From positions 1-64,000 of the forward strand of contig JAEUIN010000203.1 of assembly GCA_016793115.1 (NCBI GenBank): 64,000 bases of DNA, given 5' to 3'. The notes beneath the pieces are model-generated. The model was not told the DNA's origin. It searched no databases and saw nothing but the letters and a program-made list of their open reading frames with translations. Source of the stretch: Planctomycetaceae bacterium. GTDB taxonomy: Bacteria > Planctomycetota > Planctomycetia > Pirellulales > PNKZ01. The translations under genes and the position numbers were made by a program. Positions within the stretch are counted from its first letter, which is position 1, and every line of letters starts with the position of its first letter. Below are positions 42,900 to 50,988 of this stretch, in pieces.

Positions 42900-43172
42900 A
42901 TGAAGCGGATCGTGCTGGCATTGGCGATGCTCGGCGTCTTCGGAGCGAGCGTCGCCCCCTCGACGACGGAGGCGGCTTACTACCGTCGCCCTGTTCTCCG
43001 CGCCGGCGTGCGCGCCGCGGCGCGCATCGGCTTGGGCGTGGGGCTTAGCTACGGCTACCGAGGTTACGGCTACGGCTATCCCGGCTACTACGGCGGGTAC
43101 CGCGGCTACGGGTATTCGCCGTTCGGCTACGGCTACGGTTATCGCCCGGGCTTCGGCATCGGGTTTTATTAA
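42900..43172 (+). CDS. small secreted Gly/Tyr-rich repeat protein
   Basis: A 90-residue protein with a clear signal peptide (RIVLALAMLGVFGASVAP-STTEA). After YYRRPVLRAGVRAAARIGLG the C-terminal 45 residues are almost only glycine, tyrosine and a few Arg, Pro, Ser and Phe, in GYGYGYPGYYGG-like repeats. GAGGAG lies close before the ATG, so it is probably well translated. Such proteins may form adhesive or structural material at the surface; the sequence is low in complexity, so family membership cannot be assigned. Confidence 0.75.
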   Translation: MKRIVLALAMLGVFGASVAPSTTEAAYYRRPVLRAGVRAAARIGLGVGLSYGYRGYGYGYPGYYGGYRGYGYSPFGYGYGYRPGFGIGFY

Positions 43173-43250
43173 CGGCGGACCTGAAGCGGTCTGCGATCAG
43201 CCACGGCGGCGACGCTCTTTTGCGAGGTCGTCGCCGTTTCTTTTGCGCGG

Positions 43251-45434
43251 TTATTCGACGACGCGCAGCCGGCGAAAGCCCGCCGACGCGCCGAACACCA
43301 ACATGTTCACAGCCTGCTTCCGATCGTCGACGACGGCGTGTCCGCCTTCGATCACGGTGTCGTTGACTTGCACCATGGCCTTGGGCCCGCGGATCGTGAT
43401 GCGCACGGGATACCAGACGTCGCGCTCGAGTTCGAGCGTCTTCCGCGCGAGCGGTTCGGTCGCCGCTTGCTCTTCGCCCCGCGACGGGTTCTTGGTCAGT
43501 CCGACGTGCCGCGGCGAGACTTCGACGCGGAAGCTGCCGCGACGATCCGCGCTCTCGATGCGCAAGGAGTGGCGATCGGCCCCACGAAAGCAAATCTCGT
43601 AGTCGATCACCGCGTCGTCGAACGACGCCGGCATCTGGAACGTCGCTCCTTGTTTATCGCGCGGCAACTGCGCGCCCCAGAGCGCTCCGTCGACCGCGGT
43701 CCAGCGCCCGAGCGCGGCGCGCGCCGGAGTTCCCGGAATCGGCGCGAGCTTCTCGTCGACCAGGGAGCGCCCGCTGATCGGTTCGAGCACCGCGACTTTT
43801 GGCGCCGGCTTTTCACGAATCGGCGGCAGTTCGCGACTAAATCCCCCGTTGCGATAGCGTTCGAGCAACGCGCTTAACTCCGCGACGACCTGTGGATTGG
43901 CCGGGGCGACGTCGGTCGTCTCCGCCGGATCGCGTCGCGTGTCGTAAAGTTGGGGCCGGCACTGAGGGTCGTTCTGCTTGCGGGCCGCTTGCTTCGTCCC
44001 TTCCGCAGGCGCTCCTTCGATAAATTTCCACGACCCACGGCGGATGGCGAAGATGCCGTCGGAACTATGGACGATCATGTCGTCGCGCGCTTGGTCCGAC
44101 TTGCCCAACAGAGCCGGCAGGAAACTACGGCCGTCTTCCGCGGCCTGGTCGGCCGGCGGCAGCGACGCACCGATCAATTCGGCCGTCGTCGCCGGCAGAT
44201 CGACGAGGCTGATCATCGCGTCGCAAGTCGTGCCGGCCGGGACGCGGCCGGGCCAACGCACTAAGAGCGGCACTTTGAAGCCCCCTTCCCAAACGTCGTG
44301 CTTGCCGCCTCGACAGACGCCGTTCGTCTTCAACCCGGCTTCGATCGCTTTGGTTTGCAACTGCTCCTTGTTCTGCGGTTTGAAGACTCCGCCGTTGTCG
44401 CTGGTAAAGACTATGAGGGTGTCGTCGGCTAGGCCGCGCCGATCAAGCGCGTCGAGCAACCCGCCGACGCTGCGGTCGAGTTCGTGAATCCAATCGCCGT
44501 AAAGCCCGGCCCGGCTTTTGCCGGCCAGGTCGTCGTCGGGCGTGACGGGGTTGTGCACGGCGACCGGGGTAAAGTAGAGAAAAAACGGCGCGTCGGGCGA
44601 TTGTCGCTCGATCCAGTCGATCGCTTTCTCCGTCAGCACCTGCATCACGCGCTTGTTCTTGCGGCGCGGCGCATCGATCTCCAGCGGTTCGCGACGACCG
44701 CTCTCCGTATCGGCGGCCGTGTAGTCGGCCTGATAGTCGTCGTCGTCCGTCGTCGGGCCGGCAAGCTTCGCGCCGGTCGGAATCTTCCCGGAGCGCAATC
44801 CGTAGACGAAGCGATTTTCAACGAACACTCCCGTCATGTCGCCGTGATTCGACGGCACGCCGAAGTGATAATCGAAGCCGATCTCAAGCGGCCCCGGCGA
44901 GAGTTCGGCCGTGTAATCGGTCTGCCACTTCGGCGAATCGTCCGCCGTTCCGTAGCCCAGATGCCACTTGCCGACGGCGGCCGTCGCATAGCCTTGCTGC
45001 TTGAGCATCGACGCGATATTCCAGCGCGTCGTTTCGATATGCAGCGGCGAGTAGGTGCCGAGCACGCCGTGTTTGAGCGAAGTGCGCCAGCAATACCGGC
45101 CGGTCAACAGCGAGTAGCGCGTCGGCGAGCAGACGGACGACGTCGTATTGGCGTCGGTAAATCGCCGACCTTCTTTCGCCAAGCGATCCAGCTGCGGCGT
45201 ACGAACCAACTCGGGATTCGCGCCATAGCACCCGGCGCTTCCATAGCCGAAGTCGTCCGCAAGGATAACGACGATATTCGGTCGACGCGGTTTCTTCGTT
45301 ATCTCTTCGGCGACGACCGCACATAGAGAGTGCGCGAGGCCGGCTCCAACGACGACGAGCGCGGTCATTCTCTTGAGCAAATGGCGAAATACCCGGCGTC
45401 TCGGCGGATTCGCGGTGGGTGCGCTATGGGACAT
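43251..45434 (-). CDS. secreted sulfatase with C-terminal beta-sandwich domain
   Basis: A 727-residue arylsulfatase-type enzyme. After a signal segment (MTALVVVGAGLAHSLCAVVA) comes the alkaline-phosphatase-like fold: metal site NIVVILADDFGYG; formylglycine motif CSPTR (Cys102 to Arg106) in SSVCSPTRYSLLTGRY; GKWHLGYG; and VFTSDNGG. The Cys form needs a formylglycine-generating enzyme, not encoded here. From about residue 560 (GRWTAVDGALWGAQLPRDKQ) a DUF1080/laminin-G-like beta sandwich is fused, which would bind the glycan. It probably removes sulfate from a marine or plant-type polysaccharide. A frame to the next minus-strand genes is separated by about 500 bases of decayed sequence. Confidence 0.93.
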   Translation of the reverse strand: MSHSAPTANPPRRRVFRHLLKRMTALVVVGAGLAHSLCAVVAEEITKKPRRPNIVVILADDFGYGSAGCYGANPELVRTPQLDRLAKEGRRFTDANTTSSVCSPTRYSLLTGRYCWRTSLKHGVLGTYSPLHIETTRWNIASMLKQQGYATAAVGKWHLGYGTADDSPKWQTDYTAELSPGPLEIGFDYHFGVPSNHGDMTGVFVENRFVYGLRSGKIPTGAKLAGPTTDDDDYQADYTAADTESGRREPLEIDAPRRKNKRVMQVLTEKAIDWIERQSPDAPFFLYFTPVAVHNPVTPDDDLAGKSRAGLYGDWIHELDRSVGGLLDALDRRGLADDTLIVFTSDNGGVFKPQNKEQLQTKAIEAGLKTNGVCRGGKHDVWEGGFKVPLLVRWPGRVPAGTTCDAMISLVDLPATTAELIGASLPPADQAAEDGRSFLPALLGKSDQARDDMIVHSSDGIFAIRRGSWKFIEGAPAEGTKQAARKQNDPQCRPQLYDTRRDPAETTDVAPANPQVVAELSALLERYRNGGFSRELPPIREKPAPKVAVLEPISGRSLVDEKLAPIPGTPARAALGRWTAVDGALWGAQLPRDKQGATFQMPASFDDAVIDYEICFRGADRHSLRIESADRRGSFRVEVSPRHVGLTKNPSRGEEQAATEPLARKTLELERDVWYPVRITIRGPKAMVQVNDTVIEGGHAVVDDRKQAVNMLVFGASAGFRRLRVVE

Positions 45435-45654
45435 ATCCGTCTCTCAGGAGTTTTAACGACTCGACAACAGGCCGACTCACGGCCCGACCCGGGCGGCCGT
45501 GACGCCGATAAACATGATATCGCCGACGCACGCGAGTTTTCCACGGCGATTCGCTTTTCGCAGGTTCGGCCGGAGGCGTCGCTAGGCCGACTCTCGCTAA
45601 CCCTGTTCGAACGAGCGATGGAACGGGCATCGTGGAAACGGCGAGGGGCCCCTC

Positions 45655-45760
45655 GCTCGACGACGAGCGGTCGAATATCTGTCCGCGTCGGCAGTTCAGA
45701 CGCCGAGGTTAAGCCGGCCGGTCCTTCGCCGATAATCACCGCCTGCTTGCCGAAGTTCAT
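45655..45760 (-). pseudogene. N-terminal remnant of a FAD/NAD-dependent oxidoreductase
   Basis: From an ATG at 45760 the frame reads the start of a Rossmann flavoprotein: QAVIIGEGPAGLTSASEL, then PTRTDIRPLVVE. This matches the N-terminus of the protoporphyrinogen-oxidase/UDP-galactopyranose-mutase-like family ('GAGPAGLTAAYELLKRTDI...'). After about 35 residues the similarity stops in every frame and the rest of the 45435-45650 interval is not recognisable. The real family is about 450-500 residues, so this is a fragment. One glycine of GxGPxG is replaced by Glu (GEGPAG), consistent with drift. The rest of the 500-base spacer before the sulfatase gene holds no gene. Confidence 0.6.
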
Positions 45761-45935
45761 CGAGCGGTCGCCGTCGTTTACGAAGTTTGCTTCCGCACAC
45801 CCCGGCATCACACTGTCGTCAGGTGTATTCCGGATGATCGAAAGTCTATCGCCGACAGGCAAACGACGGCGGACGGAGCGGCTGGGCGCCGCCAGACGGT
45901 CCGCCCTGCGTAGACTCGAATGCCCTGAAATTAGT

Positions 45936-47091
45936 TTATCCCAAGTTAAAGAACGCCAGGGCGATGATCCCGTAGACCGCGAGCATGACGACTCCTTCCA
46001 GCCAATTCGATTCGCCGTCTTGACCGACAATCGCAAGAATCACGACGGTTACGGCAATGACGATCGTCTCCATGAGGGAGAAGTGCAGATCCAACGGAGG
46101 TGACTGCCCCATGAGCAAGCTGGCAATAACGAGTGTCGGAGCGACGAACAACGCAATTTGGATCGCACTTCCGATCGTAATTTGAAGCGTCGCATCCATT
46201 TCATTCTTGACGGCCATGACCACGGCCGTCGTGTGTTCCGCCGCATTGCCGATGACGGCGATCACGACGGCGCCTAGAAAGAGTTCGTTCAGTCCGAGAG
46301 CGTCGCGCGCATGCTCAATCGCGCCGACAAGCACGTGGCTTACCCACGCCGTAACGGCAGTGGCCACGAGCAATTTCATAATCTGGGGCCACTGCGAGCT
46401 GCGAGCGCCGCCGTTCGATGAAGTCGTCTCGGCGCCGAAAAGATCACGGTGTGTGACCAGCGTAAAGACCAGACTTACGAGATATGTGATCGCCAGAACG
46501 ACGGCGATCTCTTCACTAAGGAATTCGACGGCATGGGGTTCTAAACCGGCGACCTTACCGGAGCGTGCGACATGATAGAAAATCGCCGGTATGATCAAAC
46601 CGACGGCAGCCAGCGCAAGCAGCGTCGCCCCCATTCCGGCGGCGGTACGGTTGAACCTCTGCCGGCGATGGAGGAAGCCGCCCGCGACAAACGACGCACC
46701 TAGAACGAATAAAGCGTTCCCGATCATCGAACCTGTGAGCGAGGCTTTGATCAGCGGATACATCTGCGACCCTTGCCTAAGCATCGTTAACGCGATGATT
46801 AGTTCCGCGGCATTGCCGAAAGTTGCATTGAGAAGCCCGCCGATTCCCGCGCCCAGGGATTTCGCGAGATTCTGCGTGGCATCCCCCATCACGCCCGGCC
46901 AAGGGGATGATCGCTAGGGAAGCAGCGATGAAAGTCGCGATTCCGGGTCCGGCAAAACTGTCGAGCAATAGCGCAATCGGAGCGGCAGGTAGGAGCCAGT
47001 TGAGCGGCCGCTTCGCGAACGCCCAAAACTCGACCGCGACATCATCCCTTCGCCGAGCCGACGTAGCGTTTTCGTTTCGCTTCAACGACAT
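45936..47091 (-). pseudogene. Ca2+/H+ exchanger (CaCA family) split by a one-base frameshift
   Basis: A cation/proton antiporter of about 384 residues if repaired. The first frame, from the ATG at 47091, reads a basic N-terminus and two membrane segments ending GIATFIAASLAIIPLAG. The second frame then continues exactly where the family does: VMGDATQNLAKSLGAGIGGL, LNATFGNAAELIIAL (repeat 1), EEIAVVLAITYLVSLVFTLV, and GNAAEHTTAVVMAV (repeat 2), to LGV-type end ...IIALAFFNLG. Removing one base (G at 46893 on the plus strand) restores a single frame. Both GNAAE repeats and later helices look intact, so the event is recent, a sequencing error, or programmed frameshifting. It lies 42 bases after the HPP gene. 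Confidence 0.85.
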
Positions 47092-47133
47092 TGTTCGGCC
47101 CTCGTACCGGATGCGCAAAAGTGGATGAATTGC

Positions 47134-47643
47134 CTAGCGGCGGTACGACAACCGCTTAAGAACTCGCAAACTCGCGTTCTGGAGGATGACGAGTACGGCG
47201 ATGACCGCCAAGCAAAGCACGAAGAGCGACAGCACCGTCACGTCGGTCGGACGAAAGGCGAACGTCAACGAGGTCCCAACCGACGGCGGGTGTACGGCGT
47301 TTACGGCGATCATACCGCCGATCGTCACAATCATGGCGACCGCCGCGGCCGGGTAGCCCTCGCCAAAGCTCCAGTTCGTCGCCGCTCCACTCACGGCGGC
47401 GATGAGATGCGAACACACAATTGAACGCACGGAATTCGTCGGATGGTGCGGATCGAGATAGATGAGAAACGCGCTTGAGGCAAGCGATGCAAAAATCACA
47501 CGCTGCCGGCTAAATGCCTCCACAAAAGCCAGCAGCGTTAGGACTACGAGCGTCGGCAACATCGCCAACGTAAGCTCCTGTAAAATCGTGAGCTCGCGCT
47601 GCGGCTTACCGAGATTTAAAACCGATCCCATAGACGAATCCAT
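47134..47643 (-). CDS. HPP-family integral membrane protein
   Basis: A 169-residue membrane protein with four to five hydrophobic segments (LTLAMLPTLVVLTLLAFVEA; VIFASLASSAFLIY; AAAVAMIVTIGGMIAVNAV; LSLFVLCLAVIAVLVIL). The family signature HPP appears as NAVHPPSVGTSL, preceded by LDPHHPTNSVRS. HPP proteins are transport-like; some plant and cyanobacterial members carry nitrite, but the substrate here cannot be given. It lies between the GH15 and exchanger genes with gaps of 67 and 42 bases, so probably in one transcript. Confidence 0.9.
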   Translation of the reverse strand: MDSSMGSVLNLGKPQRELTILQELTLAMLPTLVVLTLLAFVEAFSRQRVIFASLASSAFLIYLDPHHPTNSVRSIVCSHLIAAVSGAATNWSFGEGYPAAAVAMIVTIGGMIAVNAVHPPSVGTSLTFAFRPTDVTVLSLFVLCLAVIAVLVILQNASLRVLKRLSYRR

Positions 47644-47710
47644 TAGGAGGCCGAACAGCGCATGACTTCATGCTCGTCGTACTAAAGGGCGCTCGTCGGA
47701 CCGCGTCACT

Positions 47711-49510
47711 TCAACGACGCGTGCTCTTGGTTCTTCGTTGTTGTGCAGGTGAATGGTCGGTCGTGAGGTTTCGCGCCGTGTTGACAAGTCCGATGTGCGA
47801 AAACGCCTGCGGAAAATTGCCTACCAAGCGGCCGGCCGACGTGTCGTACTCTTCCGAGAGCAAGCCGACGTCGTTGCGCAACCCCAAGAGCCGCTCAAAC
47901 AGCTTTTCAGCATCGCGGCGACGCCCCAACAAGATCAAATTGTCGACGAGCCAGAACGTGCAAGCCAAAAAGGCGCCTTCTCCGGGCGGCAGCCCGTCGA
48001 CGTCCTGTTTCGTCGGATAGCGGGCGACAAATCCGTCGCAAAGCAAATCCTGTTCAATCGCCTCGACCGTGCCGCGCATGCGGGGATCGTCCGGCGGCAA
48101 GAACCCCACCAGCGGCAACATCAGCAGACTCGCGTCAAGCTCCTCGCCGCCGTACGACTGCACGAACGTGTTCCGCGTTGCATTGAAACCTTCACGACAG
48201 ATCTCATCGTGCATCTGCGCTCGCAAGGCCTTCCATTTATCAAGTGGTCCTTCATAATCGAACTCTTCGACCGTTCTGATCATCCGATCGGCGGCGACCC
48301 AAGCCATTACCTTGGAATGCGTGAAGTGCCGGCGAGGGCCGCGGATTTCCCAGATGCCGTCGTCAGGCTCTTTCCAAGCGTTTTCCAAGAATCGCATGAG
48401 CAGCGTTTGCACGCGCCACGAGTTCTCATCGTGCTCTAAGCCCGCCTGTCGGGCTAGAAACAAAGCGTCCATAAGCTCGCCGAACACGTCGAGTTGAAAC
48501 TGGCTATGCGCGGCGTTGCCGATCCGCACCGGAAGCGACCGTTCGTATCCGGGTAGCCAGGGCAATTCGACCTCGGTCAAACGACGCTCACCGCCGATTC
48601 CATACATGATGTTCATCTGCGCCGGATCGCCGGCCACGGAGCGTAATAGCCACTGCCGCCAGGCGGAGGCCTCTTCCGTATATCCGTTGTTCAAGAGGCT
48701 ATAGAGCGTGAACGTGGCGTCGCGGACCCAGCAGTAGCGGTAGTCCCAGTTGCGTACGCCGCCGAGTTGCTCGGGCAGCGAGGTTGTTGCGGCCGCCACG
48801 ATGCCGCCCGTCGGCATGAACGTTAAGGCTTTGAGGGTGATCAACGAGCGAAGCACGGCCTCCTTCCACGGTCCCTCGTAGGTGCAACGACTCGACCAAT
48901 CGCTCCACCACTTTTGCGTCGCCTCGAGCGTCGTCGCCGCATCGAGCGGTTCCGGCGCCGCTTGATGCGACGGATGCCACATGAAGACGAACGGAATTTG
49001 ATCTCCCGCTTGAACCTCGAAGGTCGCGACCGTCGATAGGTTCTCGCCCAGCAGCGGCACGCCGCAGTCGAGCAAGTAGCTGTCCGGCCCCGCGATCGCC
49101 CGAATTCCCCGTTCCGTTCGCCGGACCCAAGGGACGATTGAGCCGTAGTCCGGCCGGATCGTCAGTTCCATTTGCATCGTAACCGTGCCGCGGCGCCCGA
49201 CGACCATACGAACCAAATCCGGTTCCTCGCTCCGCGGCGGCATCCCATCGACAAGCGTCACGGCCCCGTCCGGCGTTTCAAATTCGGTTTCTAGAATCAA
49301 AGTACCGCGGCGATACCGTCGCGTCGTTCTCACGACGTCCCGCGGAGCGATCTTCCAGCGCCCGTGTTCCCGATTACCTAATAATGAGGCGAAACAAGCG
49401 CCGGAACTGAAGTAGGGCAAGCAGAGCCAGTCAATCGATCCGTCGCGTCCGACGAGAGCCGCCGTCTGACAATCGCCGATCAACGCGTAGTCTTCTAGTG
49501 GTTGAGCCAT
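47711..49510 (-). CDS. glycoside hydrolase family 15 (glucoamylase/trehalase-like)
   Basis: A protein of about 599 residues. The N-terminal beta domain begins MAQPLEDYALIGDCQTAALV and IDWLCLPYFSSGACFASLLG; the catalytic (alpha/alpha)6 barrel begins near GGVRNWDYRYCWVRDATFTL (about 250-270), with GVAAATTSLPE before it and late acidic segments in the last third. GH15 enzymes release glucose from alpha-glucans or split trehalose. The sequence has no signal peptide, so it works on internal substrates such as glycogen fragments or trehalose. The frame is open to a GTG at 49528; the ATG at 49510 fits better. It is 48 bases downstream of a glucose-dehydrogenase-like gene, so glucose made here may be oxidised by that enzyme. 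Confidence 0.94.
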   Translation of the reverse strand: MAQPLEDYALIGDCQTAALVGRDGSIDWLCLPYFSSGACFASLLGNREHGRWKIAPRDVVRTTRRYRRGTLILETEFETPDGAVTLVDGMPPRSEEPDLVRMVVGRRGTVTMQMELTIRPDYGSIVPWVRRTERGIRAIAGPDSYLLDCGVPLLGENLSTVATFEVQAGDQIPFVFMWHPSHQAAPEPLDAATTLEATQKWWSDWSSRCTYEGPWKEAVLRSLITLKALTFMPTGGIVAAATTSLPEQLGGVRNWDYRYCWVRDATFTLYSLLNNGYTEEASAWRQWLLRSVAGDPAQMNIMYGIGGERRLTEVELPWLPGYERSLPVRIGNAAHSQFQLDVFGELMDALFLARQAGLEHDENSWRVQTLLMRFLENAWKEPDDGIWEIRGPRRHFTHSKVMAWVAADRMIRTVEEFDYEGPLDKWKALRAQMHDEICREGFNATRNTFVQSYGGEELDASLLMLPLVGFLPPDDPRMRGTVEAIEQDLLCDGFVARYPTKQDVDGLPPGEGAFLACTFWLVDNLILLGRRRDAEKLFERLLGLRNDVGLLSEEYDTSAGRLVGNFPQAFSHIGLVNTARNLTTDHSPAQQRRTKSTRR

Positions 49511-49558
49511 GTTGCGCCTGTTGGGCACGATCGTTGACGGAAGTTGTCAGTCGCCCGA

Positions 49559-50626
49559 TTACGAGTCATTGGGCAAGCGGTCCTGTGTAAAATCGATGAC
49601 GGTCTTTACGGCGTCGGGCATCGGCTGCAGCGCGTCTCGCCAAGCCGAAAGCGGCAGTCGACGTGAGATAATTCGCTCAAGCCAAGCGGGATCGGCGGCG
49701 GCCAGTGATTTGGCAGCCGCCTCGTAATGCCTTCGATTCGCATTGACGCTGCCGAAGATCACATCGTTTTCCAAGACAACGTCACGATTGATCAGCCCGG
49801 GATCGATCTCCAGCTTCCGGCCCGCCGTCGAGATGCCCGTAAGACACACAATGCCTCCCGGAGGCGTTTGCCGCATGCACTTGAACACCAAAGGTCCATA
49901 GCCCGTACACTCAACAATGACGTCGGCCGTGGTGCCAAGTTCTTCCACGTCGCCGGTCGCATACTTACCGCCCAAGCGCCGGACAAGCTCGGGCTTGAGG
50001 CCCGACTCGACCCGATCGAAGACGATGACGTCAAGACCACGTTGCTTGGCCATCAGCGCAGCAAGGAGCCCGACCGGTCCCGCTCCGGTGACAAGAGCGA
50101 CCTTGGGTAGCCACCGAGCGCGGCGGCCGATGTAGTCGATGTGCTCCCAGGCCTTCGCGAGAATGCTCGCGGGCTCCAAGAGCACTCCGGTCTTCTTAAG
50201 ATGCGGGGCGAGCTTGACCACGAACTCCGGCTCGATCCGAAATCGTTCTCTGCAAAACCCGTGACGCTCCTTGATGCCGCATTCGGTATAACGGCCGTTG
50301 CGACACATATCCCACTCTCCCGCGGCGCAGTTCGCACAAGGCACCGGGTCGGGCCGGCGGACGATGGCGACGACCAAATCTCCCGCGGCGACGGAGGATC
50401 CGGCAGGCGCCTCAATGACCCGGCCGAGCGATTCATGGCCAAGTACCAGATTAGCTTCGCCAGGCGGCGGCCGACCGTAATTGCCGGCGACGATCTCGCG
50501 ATCAGTCCCACAAACGCCGATAGCCAGCGTTTCAACGAGCACCGAGCCCTCGCTCAACACCGGCTCTTCGCGTTCGGCGAGTTTCGCGGTCCCCGCTGTT
50601 AGGGGAACGACTTCAATGGCAAGCAT
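49559..50626 (-). CDS. zinc-dependent glucose 1-dehydrogenase-like enzyme
   Basis: A 355-residue medium-chain alcohol dehydrogenase of the glucose dehydrogenase (Gdh) type. It shows the catalytic zinc ligand region GVCGTDREIVAG, LVLGHESLG, the structural zinc site CANCAAGEWDMC followed by NGRYTECGIKERHGF, and the Rossmann motif VTGAGPVGLLAALMA. The GHESLGRV and NANRRHYEAA motifs are typical of the archaeal and bacterial glucose dehydrogenases, which oxidise glucose to gluconolactone with NAD(P)+. GCGGAG precedes the ATG. As the first gene before GH15, it may form a route from glucan or trehalose to gluconate. Confidence 0.93.
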   Translation of the reverse strand: MLAIEVVPLTAGTAKLAEREEPVLSEGSVLVETLAIGVCGTDREIVAGNYGRPPPGEANLVLGHESLGRVIEAPAGSSVAAGDLVVAIVRRPDPVPCANCAAGEWDMCRNGRYTECGIKERHGFCRERFRIEPEFVVKLAPHLKKTGVLLEPASILAKAWEHIDYIGRRARWLPKVALVTGAGPVGLLAALMAKQRGLDVIVFDRVESGLKPELVRRLGGKYATGDVEELGTTADVIVECTGYGPLVFKCMRQTPPGGIVCLTGISTAGRKLEIDPGLINRDVVLENDVIFGSVNANRRHYEAAAKSLAAADPAWLERIISRRLPLSAWRDALQPMPDAVKTVIDFTQDRLPNDS

Positions 50627-50988
50627 GCGCGACTCCGCTTCGGCTTAATGTGCTATCGTCGAATGCCGCAATCCTCACGCCGTTGAGTCGAGCGGCATCA
50701 AAAAATCGACGGCTGATTGAGCGGCCGACGGTCAACTTGTCGTGTCCGCGGCGCCAATGCGTGTGCTCAATCCGTGAGGTGCATCTCATTTGCCGCCGGC
50801 ATCCGGTCTCCTTCCGATCAGGCTCGCCCGCGATGACGCGAGGGAACAGACGGGTAGGCAACAATTTCTACAAAGCGGCGCCGGTCGCTCGATGCAAAAA
50901 GACGCTGAATCGCCGGCTGGTGAAGACTAGTACCGCACAAATTGAAAGAGCAGCAACGCGATGAATGGCTTGGCAATGCTATGCTATG
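50627..50988. other. non-coding spacer with short direct repeats
   Basis: The 362 bases lie between the glucose dehydrogenase gene and the end of the giant repeat gene, both on the minus strand. It should hold the terminator of the giant gene and the promoter of the dehydrogenase operon. A five-base unit ATGCT recurs in tandem (50976-50990, ATGCTATGCTATGCT), directly beside the stop codon of the giant gene. No gene seen. Confidence 0.5.
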
